A stretch of DNA of 58,466 nucleotides from Phaeoceros laevis (GCA_049999765.1 JBNGIQ010003354.1:1-58466); one strand, 5' to 3'; shown: positions 30,601-40,311, numbered from the stretch's first letter. Translations and numbers: made by a program. Notes: generated by a model not told the origin, from the letters alone.

Positions 30601-31230
30601 AGCATGAACGCGTCTACCCACTAGCAGATACTTGCGAGAGGTGCACCTCTTGAGGACGCGATAAAAGAGACTCTTGGGCACATGGCATCCTCGCTTCACC
30701 AAAAGGCTCAACGCATCAACAGCGTCAATAGTATTTCCTTCCTCACATAGTTTCCTGCACCTAAGTACCTGCAAATGGCCCTCATGTGCTGCAGAAGCTT
30801 CTTGCCCTTGAGACGTCAATACAGAGTCGGGAGGCTCCTTCAGCCGAGCGTCCCGAGAAGCTAGCTGCGAGTCCGCCCAAGCAGGTTTCGTCCATTTGTC
30901 TAGCCACAGGTCAACCTTGGACCCCTTTTGCCTAAAGTCAGGACGCTGGAGAGTGGGCTTGCTTCGGTTGTAGTCCCGCCACTGTGTGAAATCTGAGAAA
31001 CAAGTCTGCCACAAGACTCCTTGCTGCTCTTCTGGAGGCCTTCCTCCCTGTCCAAAAAATATTCGACTTCTCTCATACCACGCATCCTTTGCTAGATGGC
31101 TCAACTCGTCAAGTCCACCCGCATCAGGTACGAGTCGTTGTCTGTGACCCTGTGCGCAGATTGGTGGGAAAACGGCAGGAAGTGCCGGGCCGGTGAGCCC
31201 GACATCCAACTGCAACGGGCTGACACCCAT
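27685..31230 (-). CDS. Long PDF-PPR-E+ protein without DYW domain, 1181 aa
   Basis: Single-exon frame from ATG 31230. Residues 72-128 hold a diverged PDF module (VLWQTCFSDFTQWRDYN, RPDFRQKGSK, LWLDKW, PAWADSQL). Eight PLS triplets follow, anchored by TPDAYNW, KKDVVTW, NRNAVTW, NRDVVTW, HKDAVTW, ARNCVTW, KRDLITW and ERTIAAW. E motifs (CMIDLLGRAGHLDEA) and an E+ region with a PG-type box (KTPGQSWWTD, VVHTFGVGG) come next. It stops 20 residues later, with no deaminase HxE or CxxC. Such proteins usually bind the RNA site and borrow a DYW domain from a partner. It is the most diverged member in the window and starts a block of E+ genes. Confidence 0.9.
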   Translation of the reverse strand: MGVSPLQLDVGLTGPALPAVFPPICAQGHRQRLVPDAGGLDELSHLAKDAWYERSRIFFGQGGRPPEEQQGVLWQTCFSDFTQWRDYNRSKPTLQRPDFRQKGSKVDLWLDKWTKPAWADSQLASRDARLKEPPDSVLTSQGQEASAAHEGHLQVLRCRKLCEEGNTIDAVDALSLLVKRGCHVPKSLFYRVLKRCTSRKYLLVGRRVHALTIGSGYEGDPFLATHLIGLYASHGRLEEAMRVFSKVTTPDAYNWASIIFACARHGEAVRAIRLYRKMRESIVQPDNRIYSAVLNACATAQDLVAGQEVHAHILESPGEPDIFVQNGLLDMYAKCRSLEDARKVFDRLPKKDVVTWNAMIAGYAQQGMGQEALTVYNSMQQEGLSRPDSVTFICLLQACATVGDGAMHNGKQLHAQIDERGLIDEVLGCSLVSMYAKCGSLEDARSVFDSLSNRNAVTWTALIAGYVQKGMGQEALSLYRSMQLEGLSPPNPVTFICLLQACASVGVGALYEGKQLHARIEQQGLQDDVAVGGSLVNMYAKCGSLEDARHVFDRLLNRDVVTWTAIIGAYAQQGMGQEALRLYNTMQQEGLSLPDPVTFKCLLQACACVGVAALAQGKQLHAQIEEQGLQNSLVLGGMLVNMYANCGCVEDAQKVFDRFPHKDAVTWNALIGGYTRQGMGQEALTVFRSMQQEGLSCPDAVTFVRLLHACASVGAGALHEGKKLHALIEGRGLQDDVVLGGSLVNMYAKCGCIVDARTVFDRLPARNCVTWTAMIAGYAQQGMGQEALNLYIGMQHEGISRPDSVTFICLLQACATVGVAALDQGKQIHAQIEERGLQDDVVLGGSLVNMYAKCGSLADAQGMFDRLPKRDLITWTAMIAGYAQQGMGQEALSLYHTMQQEALCPPDCCTFACLLQACAVVAALPLGKLLHAQIEERGIQVDVVVGAALVNMYAKCGSMSDSQLVFDSLPERTIAAWGALIGGYTHQGDSEVVFDLLHRMRLEGVQPDEITLLNVLTVCSHVGLVDKGRNYFEAMRADYGICPTVEHYTCMIDLLGRAGHLDEALEMAKTIPFPANGAVWHTLLGACRKWDNVEIGKQAFEFAVGADAKDDASYMLMSNIYASTQMGEAVKEMQARRVKSGVWKTPGQSWWTDMHGVVHTFGVGGKNYSESEGIYTRQSSQ

Positions 31231-31480
31231 GCATCCATAAGGATGTTAATAAGAGCTGGTTCCTTCACTCTCGATCATCTCATTGCGGCCATACCAAGGT
31301 TCCGAAATGCAGACAAGCCTCGTAACGGTTGCTTGACATGCACTTCGATAATCACCATGGCAGCGATCGCTTGTAAAGCATCCGCTTGCTACAGGACCGA
31401 TGCCTTCTACCAACACTAGGCTGTCGAAGAGGTAGAAGGGTTTTTTACACGAATTCCGAAATACCATTGGAGGACCCTTC

Positions 31481-31513
31481 GAACTCAAATGCCCAATTGT
31501 GGCATTTGAGTTC
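31481..31513. repeat. 13 bp perfect hairpin, 7-base loop
   Basis: GAACTCAAATGCC (31481-31493) is complementary to 31501-31513. It lies between the start of one minus-strand PPR gene and the 3' end of the next, so it could act in either flank. No function is assigned. Confidence 0.6.
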
Positions 31514-31593
31514 AAATATATACAGATGCATATACATATATTTGGCATCTTGGATGCGGTGGAACTGATTCAGTTGGCAATTTTTCTTCTCGC

Positions 31594-34254
31594 TCAACGT
31601 CGACCCTTACAGCTACAGGACCCTGCCTCGAATCGATGCACACGGTATGCGTCCCTTACAACTATATCCCTCTTTTCAACCCTTGACATAATCTCGGTCG
31701 AAGAGTGACAGTCCCCGCACATCCGCAGGTTCTTCGTTACCAGCAGAGGTGTGCCTTCGGGAGTGTTCAAGAGACCAAACGCCAAAGCTAGCTTCTCAGC
31801 ATGCCCACACAGTTCATGTTCCTTCTCCTTCTCAGACACGGGCTTCAACACCAGCTTGGTGTGTGGCACATGGTTCCCTTCATCCTTCAAACGTTCATTT
31901 GTGCTCCGAACCTTACATGAGAGGTCACCCCGATCTTCCCCCACAACAAATGTATGCACCTGCTTGTTCACCTCAATGCCTGCCACTGCAGGTTTCTTGC
32001 TAGCTCCCGCCAACTTTCTCAACCTTTCAATTCTATCTACATCCTCCCACCTATCTGCATCTGCGTACATATTGGCCATGAGCACATATGCAGTGGCAGT
32101 CTGAGGATCGAGCTCAACAAGACTTGCAAAACACCGTGTTCCTCGCTCTATATCCCCATGACTCTTGCAGGCATGCAGCAACGCCGTCAACCCAACAGCA
32201 TCATATTTGCACCCACCTGACAACAGCATCTTCTCTGCCTCTTCTAGATGGCCTGCCCGGCCCAGAAGATCAACCATGCAATTATAATGCTCAATAGTTG
32301 GGTTGAGGCGATGCTGTTTCACCATGGCATCCAAATACTGTCGACCCTCACAGACCAGACCCTCATGACTGCAGGCTACTAGAAGGCAAATAAATGTGGC
32401 GTCATTCGGCTCAATACCAGCCAACATCATCTCTTCAAAACAGGCCATCGCCTTGAGGCCTTCATTATTTGTACCATGCCCATTTATCATGACATTCCAT
32501 GTCACCACATCTTTTGTGGGCAGACCGTCAAACACCATGCGTGCATCTCCCAACTTGCCACACTTCGCATACATGTTTACCAGGCAGTTGCCCACTACTG
32601 TGTCACCAAGTAGTCGTCTTTCCAGAATCTGTACATGCAGCTGCCTGCCCTGTTGGAGAGCACCAGCACTTGCACAAGCCTTGAGTAGGCATATATACGT
32701 AACACTACCTGGTAAAATCAGGCCTTCCCTCTCCATCCTTGAATACAGAGTGAGCGCCTGCTGACCGAATCCATGCTCAGCATATCCATTTATCATGACA
32801 TTCCATGTCACCGCATTCCTTGTGGGCAGACTGTCAAACACCATGCGTGCATCTTCCAGCTTGCCACACTTTACATACATGTTTACCAGGCAATTGCCAA
32901 GTACAGTGTCACCAAGCAGTCCCCTTTCTAGAATCTCTGAATGCAGCTGCCTGCCCTGTTGTAGAGCACCAGCACTTGCACAAGCTTTCAGGAGGCATGC
33001 ATAAGTAACACTGTCTGCTAAAATCAGGCCCTCTTGCTCCATCCTTGCATACAATGCGAGAGCCTGGGGACCGCGCCCCTGCTCAGCATACCCATTTATC
33101 ATGACAGTCCATGTTACCGCATTCCTTGTCGACATACTGTCAAACAGCTTGCGTGCATCTTCTAATTTGCCACAGTTCGCATACCCAGCGATCATGGCAG
33201 TCCATGTCACTGCATCCGTCACGGCCATGCCGTCAAAAACCCTGCGTGCATCTTCCAATTCCCCACATTTTGCATACATGTCCACCAGGCAGTTGCAAAC
33301 AAAACAGATGTGCTGCATGCGCCTCTCCAACACATCAGCGTGCACCTGCCTGCCAGATTCCACATCTTTCGCTCTCGCACAAGCTTGTAGGGCAGCGACG
33401 AAGATGTGATCATCTGGCTCCAATCCTGAGCTGCGCATCTTATTGTACAGCTGAATGGCCTCACTAGGTTTCCCGTGTGCGGTGTGCGCAGAGATTATGG
33501 AAGACCACATGAAAACTGATGGTGTGGCCACCCGTTTGAACACCTGCATCGCCTCGTGTAACCGCCCTTGACATGCATACATGCGCAAGAGATGGTTGCC
33601 CAAAAATGCATTTGATTCGTACCCAAGTTTGACAGTGAGATCATCAAGTCGTCGCCCCAACATCAGATTTTTCTCAGCCCCACATCTCCGGATGACCCTG
33701 TACAGGAGCGAAGTCGACACACGACATTGCGTGTCTGCTAAGTCACTCAAAGCGTCAACTGCTCGACTTAACGGCCCATTCGCACACAGTTCGTTCACCC
33801 CCTGAGCATTTGCGGACCCTTGGCACTCTGCCGTCGTCGGAGCGCCAGCATTATGGTGCAACAAGGGGTTGGATGTAGGGTGAGCAGACCGACGAATCCG
33901 CCTCTCCAACAAAGTCAGCTGTGCATCCAGCCAGTCAGGCTTGTAGAAGTTGTTCAGCCATAGGGGCTCCTTGGACTGCTTGTGCCTGAAGTCGGGAGAG
34001 CGGGCGCTCTTCTTGTTCGTGCTGCAGTCCCACCACAGTGTGGGGTCCAAGAAATACTGCCTCCACAATAATTGTTGCCGCTCTCCTGCACTGCTACTGT
34101 CCGGTATCGCTAGCTCGGCTGCTAAGCAACTGCAGGGCACGACTGTCTGGCTTGTGTAAATCCATTGCCTCAGAGGCACATTAAAACGCCGCTCCAGCTC
34201 CGGGGTGTGAGCCTGCCCCCCAGCTGTTGGCGTCCAGAACCGCTGATGTTGCAT
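31594..34254 (-). CDS. PDF-PPR-DYW:KP editing factor ending GRR, 886 aa
   Basis: The frame is open up to 34449 but has no ATG before the conserved leader ATG at 34254. The PDF module lies at about residues 63-117 (WWDCSTNKK, SPDFRHKQSK). Five PPR units, one short (MIAGYANCGKLEDARKLF), are followed by E motifs, KKPAVAGIEV, HAE (H818) and CGDC (C846, C849). The C-terminus is CSCKGRR rather than GRH. Its start is only about 200 bp from the stop of the next upstream gene (34457), so the two genes share a very small spacer. It is the only DYW:KP gene inside the E+ block. Confidence 0.9.
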   Translation of the reverse strand: MQHQRFWTPTAGGQAHTPELERRFNVPLRQWIYTSQTVVPCSCLAAELAIPDSSSAGERQQLLWRQYFLDPTLWWDCSTNKKSARSPDFRHKQSKEPLWLNNFYKPDWLDAQLTLLERRIRRSAHPTSNPLLHHNAGAPTTAECQGSANAQGVNELCANGPLSRAVDALSDLADTQCRVSTSLLYRVIRRCGAEKNLMLGRRLDDLTVKLGYESNAFLGNHLLRMYACQGRLHEAMQVFKRVATPSVFMWSSIISAHTAHGKPSEAIQLYNKMRSSGLEPDDHIFVAALQACARAKDVESGRQVHADVLERRMQHICFVCNCLVDMYAKCGELEDARRVFDGMAVTDAVTWTAMIAGYANCGKLEDARKLFDSMSTRNAVTWTVMINGYAEQGRGPQALALYARMEQEGLILADSVTYACLLKACASAGALQQGRQLHSEILERGLLGDTVLGNCLVNMYVKCGKLEDARMVFDSLPTRNAVTWNVMINGYAEHGFGQQALTLYSRMEREGLILPGSVTYICLLKACASAGALQQGRQLHVQILERRLLGDTVVGNCLVNMYAKCGKLGDARMVFDGLPTKDVVTWNVMINGHGTNNEGLKAMACFEEMMLAGIEPNDATFICLLVACSHEGLVCEGRQYLDAMVKQHRLNPTIEHYNCMVDLLGRAGHLEEAEKMLLSGGCKYDAVGLTALLHACKSHGDIERGTRCFASLVELDPQTATAYVLMANMYADADRWEDVDRIERLRKLAGASKKPAVAGIEVNKQVHTFVVGEDRGDLSCKVRSTNERLKDEGNHVPHTKLVLKPVSEKEKEHELCGHAEKLALAFGLLNTPEGTPLLVTKNLRMCGDCHSSTEIMSRVEKRDIVVRDAYRVHRFEAGSCSCKGRR

Positions 34255-34456
34255 CCCGGTACGCAATTGTAGTTGCAGGAATAGCAGTCCAGTACATGAT
34301 AGTAGTGGAATTGCAATCGTGACATTGGTAAACCGAAAAACAGAACTTATAAGTTCCAAGTTCCAAGTTACAACAGTACGAGCACTGCGAAGGAAGGAAG
34401 CAACTTTATTTAGCGGTAGACGAGGGCCAAGTGTGTGGTATTTATCCAAATCACCA

Positions 34457-36667
34457 TTATAAATAAATTTCCTTTCCTTCCCTAATTTTCAGAGAAATGT
34501 ACTGCAGCACCAGATAAACATAATGGCTTTCAGCATGTTCTTGGTCCCCCGCCAGAAATGCGTGCACAAGGCCCCTGTTATCCGTCCACCAGCTCAACCC
34601 TGGCTTTTTGCAAGCACCTGCTTTCACTCCCATTGCCTGGATCTCCTTCGCATCTTCCAGCATGCTGGCAGTCGCGTAGATGTTTGACATCAGGACATAA
34701 ACTGCAGCATCATTCTCATCCAGCCTCACTGCACAATCAAATGCCCGTCTTCCCAGCTTCACGTTGCTCCACTTTCTACAAGCACCAAGCAAAGACCTCC
34801 AAGCCTTACCAGGGGGTTCAAAGGGCATCGCCTTCACCATATCCATTGCCTCGTCCAGCTGGCCTGCACGACCTAGGAGATCAATCATGCAATTGTAGTG
34901 TTCGCTACTTGGAATGATTCCATGGTCTTTGCGCATGGCCCCAAAATACCTCAGGGCCTTGTCAACTAGACCTACATGACTGCAGACTGCCAGAACGCTA
35001 AGAAATGTGATACCATCTGGCTGAATGCCATCCCGTATCATCCACGTAAACAAATTAAACACACGCTCACTCTCCCCTTGACAGGCATATCCAGCAATCA
35101 ATACACTCCATGTCACCAAGTCCTTTGCGGGTAACGAATCAAACAGTTGCTGTGCAATCTCCATGCAGCCACACTTCCCATACATGTCAATCAGAGCATT
35201 TTGTACAAACAAATCACCATGTTTCAGCTTCCTTTTCATGACCTGCCCATGGATCTCCTTTCCCTTCTCCAGCCCTACCACAGCACCACACGCCTTGAGA
35301 CCAGCAACAAATGTACGGTCATCGGGTACCACACCTTCCTGCTCCATGCGTGTATACAAGTCCAAGGCCAACTCACCCTCTTCCATCTGGGTGTACCCCA
35401 AGATCATGGCATTCCAGGAAACTGTATCACGACAAGGCATCTTCTCAAAAACATGCCTAGCGTCCACCAGGTTCCCGCACTTCGCATATGCATCCACCAG
35501 CATGGTTCCCACAAACACATCTGACACGGACCCACTCTTCATGACGTCAAAGTGAATGGCTCTGACCTGCTGCACACACCATTCTTTATCTGGCTTCTCA
35601 GCACCTACATAGCCCTCATCCAAATTGGCCAAGTTGCTGCAAGCCTTCAGTGCACCCACAAATGTTCGGTCATTGGGTGCCACACCTTCCTGTTGCATTT
35701 GTGAAAACAACTGCAACGCCTCCTTAGCCTGTGCCATGTGGGCGTACCCCAATATCATGGCAGTCCAAGAAACCACATCGCGGCAAGGCATAGTGTCAAA
35801 GACACGCCTAGCTTCACCCAGGTTCCCACTCTTGGCATACACATCAACCAGCATGGTTCCCACAAATTTTTGTTTTTCAGATCCACGTTCCACTACCTGT
35901 GAGTGGATGGATCTGACTTGGTCCAGGCATCCTTGTCTTACAGGTTCTCCATCACCTTCATTTCCTGCTTCCAATGAAAGCAAGCTGCTGCAAGCCTTGA
36001 GTGCACCAACAAACGTATGGTCATCCGGTACCACTCCTTCCTGCTGCATCTGTGCATACAACTGCAAAGCCTCTTGACACCTCTCCATCTGGGCATACCC
36101 TGAGATCATTGCGTTCCAGGACACCACGTCACGATGCTCCATCTTGTCAAAGACCGTTCTAGCATCCACGAGGCTCCCACATTTTGCGTACACATCTACT
36201 AGCATGGTCCCCACATATACATCGAGCTGAAAGCCACACTGAACTATATCAGCATGAACTTGCTTGGCACTTTCCAGATCCTGCAAACGACTACAAGCCT
36301 TCAGTACAGCAACAAAGGTGTATGAACTGGGTGTGATACCTATCTTCTGCATATCCGCATAGATTCTCAGAGCTTGCGCACATTGCCCACACCTGATGAG
36401 TTTCGATATTCGGGCCGTCCAAAAAAACTGATCCCTTTGGAACGAACTCCAGTCGGTACCTTTGCGGTCCCTGCTAGAACAGTAGGGGGAACTTCCATTT
36501 GTCAAACTGTTACCATCAGCTGTCCTGAATGATGCATTCGTATGCACGACGTGTGCCACCCATTGCCGGGTTTCCCCACCGTCAACCAAGCATGCCTCCT
36601 TCATACTCGTCGTCCCGACACGTAGCTCGAATCTAACCAATGGTCGATAATTGCTCCACAACGTCAT
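34457..36667 (-). CDS. PPR-E+ protein without DYW domain, about 736 aa plus upstream exon
   Basis: The frame runs from an in-frame ATG at 36667, but the true 5' end is probably an exon at 36701-36780 (next entry) joined across a 68 bp intron (36633-36700). In that case translation enters at 36632 and 36633-36667 is intronic. Five PPR units (QFFWTARISK, HRDVVSW, CRDVVSW, CRDTVSW, AKDLVTW) and E motifs (CMIDLLGRAGQL) lead to an E+ with a PG box (KKPGLSWWTD, VHAFLAGDQEHAESHYVY), where it ends. A poly(A)-like AATAAA lies on this strand near 34410, about 45 bases past the stop. The PDF residues after the splice are eroded (RFELRVG in place of PDFRHK). Confidence 0.85.
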   Translation of the reverse strand: MTLWSNYRPLVRFELRVGTTSMKEACLVDGGETRQWVAHVVHTNASFRTADGNSLTNGSSPYCSSRDRKGTDWSSFQRDQFFWTARISKLIRCGQCAQALRIYADMQKIGITPSSYTFVAVLKACSRLQDLESAKQVHADIVQCGFQLDVYVGTMLVDVYAKCGSLVDARTVFDKMEHRDVVSWNAMISGYAQMERCQEALQLYAQMQQEGVVPDDHTFVGALKACSSLLSLEAGNEGDGEPVRQGCLDQVRSIHSQVVERGSEKQKFVGTMLVDVYAKSGNLGEARRVFDTMPCRDVVSWTAMILGYAHMAQAKEALQLFSQMQQEGVAPNDRTFVGALKACSNLANLDEGYVGAEKPDKEWCVQQVRAIHFDVMKSGSVSDVFVGTMLVDAYAKCGNLVDARHVFEKMPCRDTVSWNAMILGYTQMEEGELALDLYTRMEQEGVVPDDRTFVAGLKACGAVVGLEKGKEIHGQVMKRKLKHGDLFVQNALIDMYGKCGCMEIAQQLFDSLPAKDLVTWSVLIAGYACQGESERVFNLFTWMIRDGIQPDGITFLSVLAVCSHVGLVDKALRYFGAMRKDHGIIPSSEHYNCMIDLLGRAGQLDEAMDMVKAMPFEPPGKAWRSLLGACRKWSNVKLGRRAFDCAVRLDENDAAVYVLMSNIYATASMLEDAKEIQAMGVKAGACKKPGLSWWTDNRGLVHAFLAGDQEHAESHYVYLVLQYISLKIREGKEIYL

Positions 36668-36700
36668 CAAGCAAAAAAGAACAGGCCTAGATCTTGGTAC

Positions 36701-36780
36701 CTCCTGTTCTTCCACAACTCGGGGGGATCTTCAAAATCATCCCCAATGTGCTTGAAGGCCGCAACAAGTACTACAAGACA
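36701..36780 (-). other. Probable upstream exon of the PPR-E+ gene, first half of PDF module
   Basis: In the right frame this reads CLVVLVAAFKHIGDDFEDP and then PELWKNR, matching the YFxDPxxWWDxR half of the PDF module. Donor GTACCA (36700-36699) follows AGG AG in phase 2. Acceptor TTGGTTAG ends at 36633, and the next exon resumes in phase 2 in the frame of the main PPR ORF. The agreement of motif, phase and splice sites supports an intron here. The beginning of this exon and the start codon are not resolved; a stop lies near 36827. Confidence 0.55.
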
Positions 36781-37922
36781 GCCGCCTCGACCAAGGACGG
36801 ACCCTAGAATTGGCCTCCACCATTTTCAACACAACCAGGTCTCCAGTCTGCCAGGGTGAAGCCCAGGATGCTCCACCGGCGGCAGACCAGTGACACAGGC
36901 CGGCTGGGCAACGTCTAGCGATACCAGACCGGTGAGCCTCCATCCCATCGTATTGGCTCGTTAAGCTGCTCCTCCTTCGATTTGGAACTCCCCGAGCCAG
37001 TGCCTGGCACACGGCACCGCCGTCTGCTCCTGATTGAGTAAGCTCGGAGTCCAGGTACTCCCCGAGTTCAAGTGCGAGCGGCATTTGACATCCAGCAGTC
37101 TGGAATCGGTTGTGTTACACGACGCGGACGTTTGGGACCTGAAATTCCATGATTGCTCTTACCCGCTGTCCTTGCCTGGCTGCCCAATCCCGCTGCCCAT
37201 GTGCTGGTGCCCACCAGTCTGCCACGCATGGTGCTCACTGAAGGGCAAAGGGCCTCGCACATTTCCTTGCTTCCTCATGTCGCTATACATAGTTGAGGTG
37301 CAACCTGAAAGTAAAGTTGCCAGTTAGACGGTCGCTGTGCAGCTCCGGAGGATGGAAAACAGCGAACTGGGGTGGAGGCCGTGAATTTGGAATTCGAACA
37401 TCAGCGGAAGCTGTGTTACAGATCTCCCATATACGACTCATGAAGGAAAAGTGGTGTCTGCTGTGCACTTGTCCTCCTCCCTTCCACACCCACTCGCATA
37501 TTAGCAGGCATCCTGGTTTGTGTGCTACAGCCTCCCTTTGGTGAAATGTACTCCCATGCAGTATCGCCAAGCAGGCTACAGCTTCTCGCTGCCGGGACTG
37601 GCCGACCCTGCAATGAGCGCGGATTGTCCAGTACCAAGTTCCCCTCTTGATCCAACCTTCCACAGAGGCATCAAGGTTGGTCGATATGTTTGTTCCGACT
37701 TGATTGTAGAGCCGTTCAACTCTTGGAGCCGTAGCTGCTGACTACCAACTAGTGTTGCAGAAAAAAGTAAGAGTTTCGAGGGCAACAGGGATTCACAACC
37801 GGTTAGAACCTGGGTGCCTGGAAGCCAAGCTCGACGCTTTGCATGATACGGAAGACAAGCCAAACAGAACAAATTTGGCAGTTGGAGGTGTTGAAAATGG
37901 TTCGGTCTAATCCTTATTCCTT
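36781..37922. other. Spacer between divergent PPR-E+ genes; likely promoters and 5' exons
   Basis: About 1.1 kb between a minus-strand and a plus-strand PPR gene. It should hold both promoters and perhaps leader exons. I find no recognisable domain. Confidence 0.4.
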
Positions 37923-37944
37923 TTGAGCTACTTTTGGTTTGTGG

Positions 37945-40311
37945 ATGCGGGACAACATGTTGGGGCTGTTCTTGCAGGTGCGTCGGCAGTCAAAGATCGT
38001 CCCATTGTGGAGCGACTGTGGCAGAGCTATTTCGAAGATCCCACTCAGTGGTGGGACAATAGGAGCAACAAAGTCAGTCATGAGCTTTGCCTTTCGCCAT
38101 GCCATCGTTTCTTGTGGAGTTGCTTGCGGTCTCACTGCAGGATTTTGTTTTCAGTTCCATCCCCAATCTCCAGACTTTCGGCATAAGCGTACCAAAGACG
38201 GGATATGGATAAACAGCCAGAGTACCCCAACATGGGTGATACCTGCGCTAGAAAGGAGTGCATCTTCCAAGAAGGCAGGCCGAGTCAGTTTGCACAGTGG
38301 CAGTGCGTCTCAGGGTGCAGCTGGAAGCTGGAAGGATGGTCAACGAGATGTGTTTTACTGGACTGCACGAATATCGGAGTACAATAAGTGCGGGCAATGC
38401 AGACTAGCTCTCAGAGCCTATGAGGAAATGAGAGCTGAAGGAGTGGAGGCAAGCACATACACCTTTGTTGCTATATTGAAGGCATGCAGTGGCTTACAGG
38501 ATCTTGAATGTGCTAAGAGAATTCATGCAAAAGTGGTCACGAGTGGCCTTGAGTCTGACGTGTACGTGGGAACCATGCTGGTAGATGTTTACGCAAAGTG
38601 TGGAAGCTTGGTGGATGCAAAGCTTGTCTTTGAGAAGATACCTCATCGTGATGTAGTTTCCTGGAATGCCATGATCTTGGGGTATGCCCAGATGAATGAA
38701 GGAGAAGTAGCACTGGGATTGTATGCAGAAATGCGACAGGAAGGTGTAGTACCCAATGGCAGAACATTTGTTGCGGCACTCAAGGCTTGTAGCAACTTGG
38801 CAGCATGCAAAGAGGTTAATAATTCAGGCAGGATGTTTGTTATGAAACGGTGGTTGGAGCGAGTGAGAGCCATCCATACAGATGTTGTGAAGGGGGGGTT
38901 TGAGTCAGACCTGTTTGTGGGAAATATGCTAGTGGATGTGTACACAAAATGTGGGAGCCTTGCGGATGCGAGGTGTGTATTTGAAAAGATTCCTAGTCGT
39001 ACTGTGGTGTCTTGGACTGCTATGATCTTGGGCTACGCCACGATGGACAAGGGGGAGGAGGCCTTGCAACTTTTCAAAAGGATGCAACTGGAGGCTGCTG
39101 TGGCACCAAACGAGCGAACGTTTGTTGCTGTGCTGAAGGCCTGCAGTAGCCTGGCGGCAGCAGGAGATGGTTACGAAACTGATGGCTTACTGGAGCAAGT
39201 TAAGGGCATTCACTTGCAAGTACAGAGGGCTGGGTGCGAGTCAGATATTTTTGTGGGAACGATGTTGGTGGATGTGTATGCAAAGTGTAGGAGCTTGGGT
39301 GATGCTAGGCTTGTGTTTGAGAAGATGCCTCTCCGCAATGTGGTTTCTTGGACTGCCATGATACTGGGGTACGTCCAGATGGAACAGGGGGATGCAGCTT
39401 TGCAGCTGTATGCGCAGATGCAACAGGAGGGTGTGCTCCCAAATGAACGAACGTTTGTTGCTGCTCTCAAGGCTTGTGGTGGTATCACAGGATTGGAGAA
39501 GGGGAAGGAAATTCATGCTCAGATTCTAGAAAGCGGAAATGTGGCCAGTGGGTCATTTGTAGCAAGTGGCCTGATCGACATGTACGGTAAATGTGGGAGC
39601 ATGGCCCATGCCCAGCAAGTGTTTGATGCATTGCCCGAGAGGGATGCTGTGACATGGAGTGCATTGATGGCAGGATATGCCTGTCAAGGAGAAAGCACAT
39701 GTGTATTCGACCTGTTTGATAGGTCGAGGCAGGAGGGCATACATCCAGATGGAGTCACGTTTTTGAGCCTCCTTACTGTATGCAGTCACCACGGTCTCCT
39801 GGACAAGGGCCAGCTATATTTCGAGGTCATGACCAGCGAGTGCGGTATCACTCCAGCCAGGGAACACTATAGCTGCATGATTGATCTCCTGGGGCGCGCA
39901 GGCCTGCTGGACAGCGCAATGAACATGGTGGAGACGATGCCTTTTAAACCTTCGGGTACTGAGTTGAGGTCTGTGTTGGGTGCTTGTCAAAAGTGGGGCA
40001 ATGTGGAGCTGGGTAGAAAAGCATTTGAACGTGCCGTGCGGTTGAATGAAAATGATGCTGCAGCATATTCATTGATGATCAACATTTATGTGGCTGCTGA
40101 CATGCTTGAGGACGCCAAGAAGGTACAGGCGATGAGAGTGACCAGGCGTGCCTGGAAGCAGTCAGGGCAGAGCTGGTGGAGTGACATGGGCGGAACTGTA
40201 CATACCTTTGCGGTTGGGGATGTGGAACATCCTAGAGGCGACGACATAAACATCAAGCTGCGCGATGTGTCTGTCAAAATGAACGAGGAAGGATTATGTT
40301 GTAGCAGTTAA
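37945..40311 (+). CDS. PDF-PPR-E+ protein without DYW domain, intron in the PDF module
   Basis: An unspliced frame runs from ATG 37945 (about 788 aa), but the better model is spliced. In another frame 37977-38072 reads VERLWQSYFEDPTQWWDNR then SNK, donor GTCAGT starts at 38073, and TTTTGTTTTCAG ends at 38154. The 82 bp phase-0 intron joins it to FHPQSPDFRHK in the frame of the main ORF, restoring a complete PDF module (TPTWVIPAL follows). Five PPR units (VFYWTARIS, HRDVVSW, SRTVVSW, LRNVVSW, ERDAVTW), E motifs (CMIDLLGRAGLL) and E+ (KQSGQSWWSD, VHTFAVGDVEHP) end at CCSS. The true first exon lies upstream; TTCTTGCAG at 37977 may be its acceptor. Confidence 0.82.
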   Translation: MRDNMLGLFLQVRRQSKIVPLWSDCGRAISKIPLSGGTIGATKSVMSFAFRHAIVSCGVACGLTAGFCFQFHPQSPDFRHKRTKDGIWINSQSTPTWVIPALERSASSKKAGRVSLHSGSASQGAAGSWKDGQRDVFYWTARISEYNKCGQCRLALRAYEEMRAEGVEASTYTFVAILKACSGLQDLECAKRIHAKVVTSGLESDVYVGTMLVDVYAKCGSLVDAKLVFEKIPHRDVVSWNAMILGYAQMNEGEVALGLYAEMRQEGVVPNGRTFVAALKACSNLAACKEVNNSGRMFVMKRWLERVRAIHTDVVKGGFESDLFVGNMLVDVYTKCGSLADARCVFEKIPSRTVVSWTAMILGYATMDKGEEALQLFKRMQLEAAVAPNERTFVAVLKACSSLAAAGDGYETDGLLEQVKGIHLQVQRAGCESDIFVGTMLVDVYAKCRSLGDARLVFEKMPLRNVVSWTAMILGYVQMEQGDAALQLYAQMQQEGVLPNERTFVAALKACGGITGLEKGKEIHAQILESGNVASGSFVASGLIDMYGKCGSMAHAQQVFDALPERDAVTWSALMAGYACQGESTCVFDLFDRSRQEGIHPDGVTFLSLLTVCSHHGLLDKGQLYFEVMTSECGITPAREHYSCMIDLLGRAGLLDSAMNMVETMPFKPSGTELRSVLGACQKWGNVELGRKAFERAVRLNENDAAAYSLMINIYVAADMLEDAKKVQAMRVTRRAWKQSGQSWWSDMGGTVHTFAVGDVEHPRGDDINIKLRDVSVKMNEEGLCCSS
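38073..38154 (+). other. 82 bp intron inside the PDF module
   Basis: GT at 38073 and CAG at 38152-38154, length 82 (1 mod 3), exactly converts the frame of the WWDNR exon to the frame of the PDFRHK exon. No other arrangement restores the conserved motif. DYW:KP paralogs lack an intron at this place. Confidence 0.8.
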
